Assembly: GCA_937967465.1 (NCBI GenBank)
Contig: CALBSW010000116.1
Span: 1-38,519 of the forward strand
Source of the DNA: an uncultured Flavobacteriales bacterium
GTDB lineage: Bacteria > Bacteroidota > Bacteroidia > Flavobacteriales_D > Sanyastnellaceae
Direction: 5' to 3'
Length of the DNA stretch: 38,519 bases
Below, in pieces: positions 31,032-38,519 of this stretch; position 1 is the stretch's first letter, and the number at the start of each line of letters is the position of its first letter. The notes under the pieces were generated by a model. It saw only the letters and a list, made by a program, of their open reading frames with translations. It did not search any database and had not been told where the DNA came from. The translations under genes were made by a program, and so were the position numbers.

Positions 31032-34000
31032 ATGAAGTTCACCTTTCACAACGCGCTGGCAGCGCTGTTCATTCTGGCCGGGAGTGCCGCCCAATTGAAT
31101 GCACAAAATGCCACCCTGCTTGCGGACAGCCACGATGGCATTGTCGTCCGCTTTGATTTCAGCGATCCCCAGCTTCAGGAAGTCACGACCGAGGACGGTG
31201 TGGCCATCCTGCCTCGCGTGGCTGGCGATACGCCCCTGCTTCGCGCCGGTGCGCCCGATGTGTCCAAGGTGGATGCCACGCTGATGATTGCTGCTCAGGC
31301 AGGAACCGCCCTGGAGGTGCTCGAAACTGAGTTCGTGGACATTCCCAATGTGGACGTGGCCCCGAGCAAGGGCAACCTCTACCGCAATGTGGATCCGGCC
31401 GATGTCGCCTTCGAAAAGGGCGCGGTCTACGATGCAGATGCGTTCTACCCGGAGGCTCCGGCAGCGTTGCAGTCTCCATTTGTCCAGCGTGGCATCCGGG
31501 GACAGAGCGTGTGGGCCTTCCCGTTCCAATACAACCCGGTATCCAAAGTGTTGCGGGCGCACACGTCCATCACAGTGCGCATCGTGGAAACGGACGCGGC
31601 CCCCATCAACCCGGCCGTGGCCCCGGCACGCATTTCCGCGGAGTTTGCGGATCAGCTGGAGCGCCGCTTCTTGAATGCGGCCCAAGGTGAGGACCGCTAC
31701 GATTACATCGAGGAGCATGGCAAGATCATCGTCGTCACCGATGCCATGTACGATGACGTCCTGGCTCCGCTCGTGCAGTGGAAGCAGGAGAAGGGCCTGC
31801 CCACTGCAGTGGTGTACGCCGCCGACTTCGGCATGGACTTCGATGCCATCCGCGATTTCCTCGCAGACCAGTACCTGAACGAAGGGCTCACCCACGTGAT
31901 CCTGGCCGGCGACGAGGACCAAGTCCCGGCCAACCTCATTACCAATGGAGGAGGCACGGGATACTGCGACCCCTGCTACGCCTACGTGGAGGGCGACGAC
32001 CACTATCCGGAGTTCTTCGTCGGCCGATTGCTCGTGCACACGGTGGCCGAGATGCAGACGGTGGTGGACCGGACCTTGGAATATGAGAAGACCCCATTCC
32101 TTGGTGAGGAGTGGTTCAACATCGCTGTGGGCATCGGGTCCAATGAAGGCGCCGGCATTGGCGACAATGGCGAGAGCGATTGGCAGCACAACAACGTCAT
32201 CAAGGACAAGCTCTTGGATTATGGATTCCAAGAAGTGTGGGAGCTCTACGACGGAAGCCAAGGCGGCAACAGCCCGACGGGTGGAGAAACGGCGGATCAG
32301 GCCGGCAACCCCAACCCAAATGACATGGTCGAACTGGTCAACAAGGGACTCAGCTTCATCAACTACACGGGTCACGGTTACCATGGCGGCATCGCGTCGA
32401 GTGGATTCGATGTGAATGCCATTGGACAGACCACCAACAACGGCATGTACGGATTCTTTGTCCCTGTGGCCTGTTGTGTGGGTGACTTCGATGAAGGCGA
32501 AGGCTCCGGCGACTGCTTTGGTGAAGTTTGGCTCAAGCACACTTACAACGGCCAGCCTGCCGGCGGCATTGGTGGTGCGTTCTCCAGCGTGCTCCAAAGC
32601 TGGGCGCCCCCGATGCGCGGTCAAGACGAGATGACCGACCTGGTCGTCGAGGACGGTGAGGTCGAGATCCGCCACACTTTCGGTTCCATTGTGGCCCACG
32701 GTTGCTCCGGCATGATCGACAGCTACGGTGGTGGCGGTGAGGAGATGATGGACACCTGGTGCATTTTCGGCGACCCCTCCGTCGTCATGCGCACGGCTTT
32801 CCCGACCAATCTCGCCTTGTCGCACCAAGACGTCTATTTCCTCGGGACGCCGACGTTGGACGTGGCTTGCCCGACGGAAGGTGCCCTTGTGGCCTTGACG
32901 TTCAACGGAGACATCCTGGGCACGGCCTTCGTGGAGAACGGGGTGGCCAGCATCGCCCTCGATGCGCCCTTGTCCGTTCCCGGAGATTACCTGATCACCG
33001 GAACCGCCTACAATACCATTCCTTACCAGGCCACGGTACAAGTGGTGCCGGCAGAAGGCCCTTACGTGCTCAACAACGGCAATGCCGCAGTGGACGTGGT
33101 GGGAGACAATGACGGCAACGTCGACCAGGGCGAGAGCATCGAGCTCGAGCTGGACTTGGCCAATGTCGGCATCGAGACCGCCATGGACGTGCAGGTGACC
33201 ATCACCACTGCAGACGCGTGGGTGGTCATCACCGATGGCGCGGAATCCGCCGGCGACATCGACGCTGACGGCACGCTCACGCTGCCCGGCTTCGCCTTTG
33301 ACGTGGTGGCCGGCGTGGCCGACCAGCACGTTGCGGTCTTCGATGTGGAGATGGTCGACGCAGACGGCAACGTTTGGAACGCCAGCTTCAACGTGGTGCT
33401 CAACGCACCGCATTTCACCGTGATGGACATGGTCGTCGAGGACGGCGGCAACGGCATCCTGGAGAGCGGAGATACCGCCAACTTGGTCTTCACCATCCTC
33501 AACGATGGACACGACGCAGCGCCGGGTGCGACGGGCATCCTCGATTTCGAGCATCCCGATGTATCCATGGGCTTCAATGGCCAGTACGAGCTCGAGACGA
33601 TCGAGCCGGGCGGCACCTTCACCATGAGCTACCCGGTCACCGTCTCAGAGGACGCGGGGCTCGGCGGCTTGCTTCCCCTCACGTTCAATGTGAACACGAC
33701 GGGAGCGGACCAGCAGGACTTGTACCTGACCACGGCGGACTTCTTTGAGCCCATCAACCTGATCATGGAGACTTGGGAAAGCGGCGACGACGCCACCTTC
33801 CCATGGGCCTATGACGGCAACGCCGATTGGTTCGTGTCCACGAACAACCCCTACCAGGGCGACTTCTGCATGGAGAGCGGCGACATCAGCGACAACCAGA
33901 GTACGTCGCTGACCATCGCGTTGGAGTTTCTCTCTGAGGGCGACCTCAGCTTTGCCCGCCGTGTCTCCACCGAGGAGGGGTGGGACTTCCTCCGCCTCAA

Positions 34001-35561
34001 CATCGACGGTGCTCAGGTGGCCGAGTGGTCTGGAGAACTCGACTGGGCCGAGGAGGTGTTCACCCTGCCGGCCGGTTTCCACACCATCGAATGGGTCTTC
34101 GAAAAGGACAACATCATTTCCGGTGGCGCGGACGCGTGCTGGGTGGACGACATCGTGCTCCCTCCGTTCTGCTTCATCGATGCCACGATCAGCCAAACAG
34201 GTGCAGCCGGTGTGCTGTGTCCGGGGGAGTCTGTGACGCTGACCACCAACAGTGGGTTCGAGACGGAATGGAGCAATGGCGGCACGGAATCGTCCATCGA
34301 AGTCGATGAGGCAGGCACCTACACGGTGACCCTCACCGATGACGCAGGGTGCAGCTTCACCTCGGATCCCGTGACCATCGAGGTGTTGGAGCCAGCGGTT
34401 CCAGCCGTGTCCATTGACGGACAGCTTGGGTTCTGTGAAGGCGGATCGGTGACCTTGAGCGGGCCGGAAGACGGCGATTGCTACTGGAACGTGGGCGTGG
34501 AGGGCCAAGACCTCCAAGTCGGCGTGGCGGGCACCTATCAGTTGACCTTCACGGACGCTTGTGGCAATGACAACCTCGGAGAGGAGATCGTGGTGGATGT
34601 GTATCCCATCCCGGCCGCGCCCACCACGGAGGACTTCACCATCGTGGATCCTGCTGAGGTCAACTTGAACGCCACAGGAGACAACCTCCTCTGGTATGAG
34701 AACGAGAACGATGTCTTGCCGTTTGGCGCCGGAGCCGATGTGCCGGTCTACGTGGGGGCCACGACGACCTTCTGGGTGGAGAGCGAAAGCAGCAACCCGG
34801 GAACGGAAGGCACCGGAGGCAATGCGGCCCGCGATGAGGACAACGGCCAGTTCCACCCGAATTCGAATTTCTGGCTCACGTTCGATGCCTATCAGGGCAT
34901 GACCATCGAGTCGGTGGTCGTCTATGCAGAGGATGCCGGTGACCGCACCATCGCGTTGGTGGACGCCAATGGCGCCGAGCTGGAGTCCCTGACGGTCGAC
35001 GTGCCTGCCGGAGAGAGCACGGTCGATTTGGGCTTCTACGTTCCGGCGGGTGTGGATTACGGTCTCCGCTCAACGGATGACAATCCCGGATTGTGGCGGG
35101 ACGGCATCGGGTCTGACCCCGAATACCCCTTCGCGTTGGCAGACTTCGGGGCCATCACGGGAACCAGTGTCAATGGCGCCAACGGCCAGAATTACTACTA
35201 CTTCTTCTACCATTGGACGGTGTCGGTCGACGCCGTGGGTTGCGCCTCTGAGCGCGTGCCGCTGACGGTGACGGTCACCAATCCTGTGGGGGTGGGTGAC
35301 ATCGCCGGATTGAACGGGGTGTCCGCTTACCCTGTGCCGACCAACGGAACGTTGAACCTCGATCTCGACCTCGGTGCGCGCCTGCTCGACTTGCGCATGG
35401 AGCTGCGCGATGGCAGTGGCCGCATGGTTCTCAGTGAACAGTGGAAGGGCCAGGCCACCGGCCGCCGCCAGCTGGACTTGAGCGATGTGGCTCCGGGCCA
35501 CTACACGGTGCGTCTGACGGACGGCGAGGGACAATGGCGCATGCCGGTCATCCGCCACTGA
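31032..35561 (+). CDS. Gingipain-family (C25) cysteine protease with T9SS sorting domain
   Basis: 1509 aa, a predicted surface or secreted protease. Signal peptide MKFTFHNALAALFILAGSAAQLNA, then a C25 propeptide-like region (to ~215), then the catalytic domain. INYTGHGYHGG gives His448 and PVACCVGDF gives Cys481; the 33-residue spacing equals that of the RgpB dyad (His211/Cys244). SWAPPMRGQDEM and DTWCIFGDPSVVMRT closely follow gingipain. Residues ~600-1420 are Ig-like and other beta modules, including a PKD-like CPGESVTLTTNSG unit. The last ~85 residues (YPVPTNGTLNLDL ... GHYTVRLTDGEGQWRMPVIRH) are a type A sorting domain. Start MKFTF at 31032; followed by a strong terminator. Confidence 0.95.
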   Translation: MKFTFHNALAALFILAGSAAQLNAQNATLLADSHDGIVVRFDFSDPQLQEVTTEDGVAILPRVAGDTPLLRAGAPDVSKVDATLMIAAQAGTALEVLETEFVDIPNVDVAPSKGNLYRNVDPADVAFEKGAVYDADAFYPEAPAALQSPFVQRGIRGQSVWAFPFQYNPVSKVLRAHTSITVRIVETDAAPINPAVAPARISAEFADQLERRFLNAAQGEDRYDYIEEHGKIIVVTDAMYDDVLAPLVQWKQEKGLPTAVVYAADFGMDFDAIRDFLADQYLNEGLTHVILAGDEDQVPANLITNGGGTGYCDPCYAYVEGDDHYPEFFVGRLLVHTVAEMQTVVDRTLEYEKTPFLGEEWFNIAVGIGSNEGAGIGDNGESDWQHNNVIKDKLLDYGFQEVWELYDGSQGGNSPTGGETADQAGNPNPNDMVELVNKGLSFINYTGHGYHGGIASSGFDVNAIGQTTNNGMYGFFVPVACCVGDFDEGEGSGDCFGEVWLKHTYNGQPAGGIGGAFSSVLQSWAPPMRGQDEMTDLVVEDGEVEIRHTFGSIVAHGCSGMIDSYGGGGEEMMDTWCIFGDPSVVMRTAFPTNLALSHQDVYFLGTPTLDVACPTEGALVALTFNGDILGTAFVENGVASIALDAPLSVPGDYLITGTAYNTIPYQATVQVVPAEGPYVLNNGNAAVDVVGDNDGNVDQGESIELELDLANVGIETAMDVQVTITTADAWVVITDGAESAGDIDADGTLTLPGFAFDVVAGVADQHVAVFDVEMVDADGNVWNASFNVVLNAPHFTVMDMVVEDGGNGILESGDTANLVFTILNDGHDAAPGATGILDFEHPDVSMGFNGQYELETIEPGGTFTMSYPVTVSEDAGLGGLLPLTFNVNTTGADQQDLYLTTADFFEPINLIMETWESGDDATFPWAYDGNADWFVSTNNPYQGDFCMESGDISDNQSTSLTIALEFLSEGDLSFARRVSTEEGWDFLRLNIDGAQVAEWSGELDWAEEVFTLPAGFHTIEWVFEKDNIISGGADACWVDDIVLPPFCFIDATISQTGAAGVLCPGESVTLTTNSGFETEWSNGGTESSIEVDEAGTYTVTLTDDAGCSFTSDPVTIEVLEPAVPAVSIDGQLGFCEGGSVTLSGPEDGDCYWNVGVEGQDLQVGVAGTYQLTFTDACGNDNLGEEIVVDVYPIPAAPTTEDFTIVDPAEVNLNATGDNLLWYENENDVLPFGAGADVPVYVGATTTFWVESESSNPGTEGTGGNAARDEDNGQFHPNSNFWLTFDAYQGMTIESVVVYAEDAGDRTIALVDANGAELESLTVDVPAGESTVDLGFYVPAGVDYGLRSTDDNPGLWRDGIGSDPEYPFALADFGAITGTSVNGANGQNYYYFFYHWTVSVDAVGCASERVPLTVTVTNPVGVGDIAGLNGVSAYPVPTNGTLNLDLDLGARLLDLRMELRDGSGRMVLSEQWKGQATGRRQLDLSDVAPGHYTVRLTDGEGQWRMPVIRH

Positions 35562-35580
35562 TTCGAAACAGTACATCATG

Positions 35581-35612
35581 AAAAAGCCGGGCCCTCAGGG
35601 TCCGGCTTTTTT
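35581..35612. terminator. Strong bidirectional intrinsic terminator
   Basis: AAAAAGCCGGGCCC, loop TCA, GGGTCCGGCTTTTTT: a 14-bp stem with one G-U, with a T run on the plus strand and the matching A run serving the minus strand. It separates the C25 protease from the convergent djlA. Confidence 0.92.
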
Positions 35613-35634
35613 CTTGTCATGCATGTTGCGGGGC

Positions 35635-36390
35635 TCACTTCATGCCCCGTTGCTTCTTGATTTCTTCGTACGCCACCTGGATGCGGTCAAATCGGGCCCG
35701 GGCTTGCTTCTGATAGTCGGCTCCCATGTCGCCCACCTTGTCGGGGTGGAACTTCACAGCCATGCGGCGGTAGGCCTTTTTCACCTCGGCATCCGTGGCC
35801 GACTCCGACACTTCGAGAACCGCATAGTGGGACGCCACGTCCGTGTAGAAGGTGGCTTCGATGGACTTGAGGTCCTTGTCGCTGATGCCCAGCCATTGGG
35901 CCATGCGGCGAATGACCTCGACTTCCCGCACGTCCACGTGGCCATCTGCCTGGGCAATGCCGAACAGGTACTGGAGCAGCAAGAGCCGCTTGCTGTGCTC
36001 CATCATGCCGTGAATCTGACGGCAGACGGCACGGGTGTCGACGTCCTGCTTGAGGACTTCCCGGAGGGTGAGCACATACCGCTCTGCCTGGTGCTGGCCG
36101 AAGTTGCTGACGAAGAACCGCTTCACATAGTCCAGCTCAGACTTCAGGATGCGGTCGTCGGCCTTCATCACGGCCGCGCTCAACACGATCATCGACGCGG
36201 CGAAATCCCCGCTGCCGGTTTGCCGGCGGCGCGGTCCGCTCTGATGCCCACGCCCCCCGCCGGCGCCACCTTGCTCCACGGAGAGGCTGGTGTCGCCCAC
36301 CATGGAGCCGAAGGCGTAACCGAAGATGGCACCGATGGGGCCACCCAGCGCCCAGCCCAAGGCGCCGCCAATCCACTTTGCGTGCCTCAT
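35635..36390 (-). CDS. djlA: DjlA-like membrane-anchored TerB/J-domain co-chaperone
   Basis: 251 aa. A glycine-zipper membrane segment (IGGALGWALGGPIGAIFGYAFGSMVG) opens the protein, followed by a short Gly/Arg linker, a TerB-like helical domain (~60-185: VLSAAVMKADDRILKSELDYVKRFF, ... LFGIAQADGHVDVREVEVI) and a C-terminal J domain with the HPD motif at residues 215-217 (AVKFHPDKVGD). This is the DjlA layout, and its length is near that of E. coli DjlA. J domains stimulate DnaK. Its ATG overlaps the htpG stop (ATGA), so it is translated with htpG. Confidence 0.9.
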   Translation of the reverse strand: MRHAKWIGGALGWALGGPIGAIFGYAFGSMVGDTSLSVEQGGAGGGRGHQSGPRRRQTGSGDFAASMIVLSAAVMKADDRILKSELDYVKRFFVSNFGQHQAERYVLTLREVLKQDVDTRAVCRQIHGMMEHSKRLLLLQYLFGIAQADGHVDVREVEVIRRMAQWLGISDKDLKSIEATFYTDVASHYAVLEVSESATDAEVKKAYRRMAVKFHPDKVGDMGADYQKQARARFDRIQVAYEEIKKQRGMK

Positions 36391-38342
36391 TCGCCCAGGG
36401 CATCGTAGCCCTCCGCAATGAAGCGGGTCAGCTCTTCGCCGACGAGGAGGCCTTGAGAAAGCCGGGCCAAGGCCACGGCGCGCTCCACCTTCGGCTTGCG
36501 GGCCTCGGCATCGGAACCCGCCCAGCTGGTCACCAGCGGGTGGTTGGCGTTGAAAATGAGGTCATAGGTGTCGGGCATGTCGCCAAACATGGCCATGCCG
36601 CCTCCGCCGACGCGCTGCTGCTCCTTCATGCGGCGCATGAATTCGCCCTGCGTGATGGTGATGGGTGGCGCGGTGGGGGACATGGGAGCAAAAGCCACCT
36701 TGTAGACCGCCTTGTCTGGGACGAGTCCTTCGAACTCCTCCTTCAGGGCGGTCTGCTGCTCTTCGGTCAGTGCGCTTTCCGGCGCGTCCTCTTTGGGGAT
36801 CAAGCGGTCGACGATGTCGGCGTCGACCCGGCGGAACTGGACCTTCGTGTCGCCGCTGCCCATCTCCAACTTCTGGATGAGGTGGGAAGTCAATGGGCTC
36901 TCGAGGTGGAGCACCGTGTAGCCTGCATCGCGCGCGGCGCTGACGTACCCATGCTGCCCCTCTGGATCGGGGGTGTAGAGCATGACCACGTTGCCGTCCT
37001 TGTCGGTGTGGGCTTCCTTGACCGCTTCGAGGAGTTCCTCCATGGTGCGGCACGTGCCTTCGGTGTCCTTGTACAGGGCAAACTTGCCGGCGCGCTCGAA
37101 GAACTTCTCGTCCATCAGCATGCCGTACTCGGTGAAGACTTGAATGTCCTGCCACTTGGCTTCGAAGTCAGCCCGGTCGTCCTTGAACATCTTGGCGAGT
37201 TTGTCGCTGACCTTCTTGGAGATGTGGGCGGTGATCTTCTTGACGTTGGCGTCCTCCTGCAGGTAGGAGCGGGAGACGTTGAGCGGAATGTCCGGGGAGT
37301 CGATCACGCCGTGGAGCAGCGTCAGGAAGTCCGGGACGATGTTCTCAACGTTGTCCGTGATGAAGACCTGGTTGCTGTAGAGGTGGATCTTGTTGCGCTG
37401 CAGGTCCATTTCCTTCTTCAGCTTCGGGAAGTACAGGATGCCCGTCAGGTTGAAGGGGAAGTCCACGTTGAGGTGGATCTGGAACAGCGGCTCCTCGAAG
37501 TTCATCGGGTAGAGCGTCCGGTAGAAGTCGAGGTAATCCTTGTCCTCGAGGTCGGCCGGCGACTTCAGCCAGATGGCGTCGGTGTCGTTGACGATGCGGG
37601 GCTCCTCGACGGGCACGCGCTTGACGTTGCCCTCCTCGTCCTTGGCGCCTTCCGGATCGTCGATGTACTCGGTCTTGGTGCCGAAGACGACCGGGACCGG
37701 CATGAACTTGCAGTACTTCTCGAGGATGCCGGAGATGCGGGCATCTTCACTGAACTCGGTGCCGTCCTCTCCGAGGTGCAGCACGATGTCGGTGCCGTGG
37801 AGCTGGTCTTCGGTGCGGCCGAGGGCCTTGAAATCGTCCTCGGAAATGGCGCCCATCTCGAAGTTGGGGGACCCGTCGCACGTCCACTTCACGGGCACGG
37901 CGTCCTTGCGCTGGCTCCACGAGTAGATGTCCACGCGGTCGGCCACCATGAAGGCGCTGTAGAAGCCGAGTCCAAAGTGGCCGATGATGGCTTCCTTGGC
38001 GTCGGACTTGTCCGCGTACTTCTCCTGGAACTGCTCTACGAACTCGGTGGCACCGGAGAAGGCGATCTGGTTGATGTACTTGTCGACCTCCGCCTCGGTC
38101 ATGCCGATGCCGGCATCCCGAATGGTCAGGGTCTTGGCCTCGGCGTCGAGCAGGATGTGGACCTGCGCGCCGTCGGCGTTGCCTTCGATTTCACCGACCC
38201 GGATGAGGGCTTTGCGCTTCTGGGTGGCGTCCACGGCGTTGGATACGAGATACCGCAGGAAGATCTCGTGGTCGCTGTAGAGGAACTTCTTGATGATCGG
38301 AAAGATGTTTTCCGTCTGTACGTTGATCTGGCCTTGTTGCAT
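36387..38342 (-). CDS. htpG: Chaperone protein HtpG (Hsp90)
   Basis: 651 aa, cytoplasmic ATP-dependent chaperone. GHKL ATPase domain: LYSDHEIFLRYLVSNAVDA (Glu/Asn box), IRDAGIGMTEAEV, FSGATEFVEQF, GHFGLGFYSAFMVA. The middle domain has LYPMNFEEPLFQIHLNVDFPF and the NQVFITDNVENIVPDFLTLLHGVIDS / LNVSRSYLQED stretch that contacts ATP. The C-terminal dimerisation domain is present but short, as in other Bacteroidota forms. Start MQQGQINVQTENIFP at 38342. A terminator lies upstream, closing the preceding T9SS gene, so htpG and djlA form their own unit. Confidence 0.96.
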   Translation of the reverse strand: MQQGQINVQTENIFPIIKKFLYSDHEIFLRYLVSNAVDATQKRKALIRVGEIEGNADGAQVHILLDAEAKTLTIRDAGIGMTEAEVDKYINQIAFSGATEFVEQFQEKYADKSDAKEAIIGHFGLGFYSAFMVADRVDIYSWSQRKDAVPVKWTCDGSPNFEMGAISEDDFKALGRTEDQLHGTDIVLHLGEDGTEFSEDARISGILEKYCKFMPVPVVFGTKTEYIDDPEGAKDEEGNVKRVPVEEPRIVNDTDAIWLKSPADLEDKDYLDFYRTLYPMNFEEPLFQIHLNVDFPFNLTGILYFPKLKKEMDLQRNKIHLYSNQVFITDNVENIVPDFLTLLHGVIDSPDIPLNVSRSYLQEDANVKKITAHISKKVSDKLAKMFKDDRADFEAKWQDIQVFTEYGMLMDEKFFERAGKFALYKDTEGTCRTMEELLEAVKEAHTDKDGNVVMLYTPDPEGQHGYVSAARDAGYTVLHLESPLTSHLIQKLEMGSGDTKVQFRRVDADIVDRLIPKEDAPESALTEEQQTALKEEFEGLVPDKAVYKVAFAPMSPTAPPITITQGEFMRRMKEQQRVGGGGMAMFGDMPDTYDLIFNANHPLVTSWAGSDAEARKPKVERAVALARLSQGLLVGEELTRFIAEGYDALGE

Positions 38343-38404
38343 GATGAATCAATGTCGTGCCGGGCGTAGGTCAAATCCCGTGCCGTCCCGCGAAGGAGAA
38401 ACGA

Positions 38405-38436
38405 AAACCGCCGACCTGTCAGCAGGCCGGCGGTTT
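38405..38436 (-). terminator. Intrinsic terminator upstream of htpG
   Basis: On the plus strand AAACCGCCGACCTG, loop TCAG, CAGGCCGGCGGTTT: 14 bp with one A-C mismatch. On the minus strand it follows the partial T9SS gene by about 23 nt and ends in GGTTTTCGTTT, so it most likely stops that transcript before htpG. Confidence 0.8.
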
Positions 38437-38459
38437 CTGGTGACAGGCTGTCAGATGTG

Positions 38460-38519
38460 TCAGTGGCGAACGATGCGCTCGACCTGTCCGTTGTCGAGGC
38501 GGAAGAGGTAGGCGCCCGC
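38460..38519 (-). CDS. T9SS cargo protein, C-terminal end only
   Basis: Partial: the last 19 codons plus TGA, open to the window edge. It encodes AGAYLFRLDNGQVERIVRH, the usual closing strands of a type A T9SS sorting domain (GxYxxRL...G....KxVRx). The rest of the protein lies beyond the window, so nothing can be said about its function except export by T9SS. Confidence 0.75.
   Translation of the reverse strand, partial: AGAYLFRLDNGQVERIVRH

Noticed and set aside
30714..33554. 946-codon open frame on the minus strand
   Set aside because: Antisense to the C25 protease; His/Val-rich translation typical of shadow frames, no motif.
36378..38369. 663-codon open frame on the plus strand
   Set aside because: Antisense to htpG; Val/Leu/Asp repeats of a shadow frame.
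1..38519. tRNA, rRNA, CRISPR array, transposase or phage genes
   Set aside because: None found; almost all of the window is accounted for by protein-coding genes and no regular spaced repeats are seen.

Overview
The window is a compact piece of a high-GC Bacteroidota chromosome. Three things point to that phylum. First, several secreted proteins end in type IX secretion (T9SS) sorting domains. Second, many first-of-unit genes carry a (T/C)AnnTT(T/C)G element just in front of the start codon, like the Bacteroidetes -7 promoter consensus TAnnTTTG, and Shine-Dalgarno sequences are mostly absent. Third, the gene pairs (ferredoxin with LuxC-type reductase, tamB with tsaD) and Bacteroidota-type hypothetical proteins fit. 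I cannot name a genus; a marine flavobacterial relative is a guess. No rRNA, tRNA, CRISPR array, insertion sequence or phage gene was seen.

Layout: 1-6245 holds the end of a Smr-domain gene, two secreted conserved hypotheticals behind a dicluster ferredoxin, a divergent acyl-CoA reductase, a lipoprotein-like gene, a STAS-like protein and a T9SS cargo protein. 6274-13118 has TamB divergent from TsaD, an SRPBCC protein and a LytS-type sensor kinase. 13207-21315 has an SF2 helicase divergent from uracil-DNA glycosylase, a WD40 protein, HisS, a LytS-like protein that has lost its catalytic boxes, the MeaB GTPase, a carboxypeptidase-regulatory-like surface protein, a small membrane protein and a 74-aa lipoprotein.

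21306-27322 (minus strand) is the most interesting block. It is a tightly coupled operon of a LysM protein with a dead lytic-transglycosylase domain, a short membrane anchor, two SGNH hydrolase-fold proteins and an MBOAT acyltransferase ending in FIYFQF. I read it as a candidate cell-envelope (possibly peptidoglycan) O-acylation system. The short anchor and the first SGNH protein lie in the same frame, separated only by one TAG codon. A cytoplasmic PAS hybrid histidine kinase is transcribed divergently from the operon.

28972-29271 is the only long non-coding stretch, AT-rich at its centre, with a dyad, hairpins and a terminator. It is followed by a YkuK-type RNase H-like protein coupled to an SRPBCC protein, then a T9SS-type secreted protein and a 1509-aa gingipain-family (C25) protease. 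The window closes with the coupled chaperone pair htpG-djlA on the minus strand and the last 19 codons of another T9SS cargo gene.

Convergent genes meet with almost no space: two pairs share an abutting TGATCA, three overlap by 10-14 nt. Operon genes often overlap by ATGA or GTGA.
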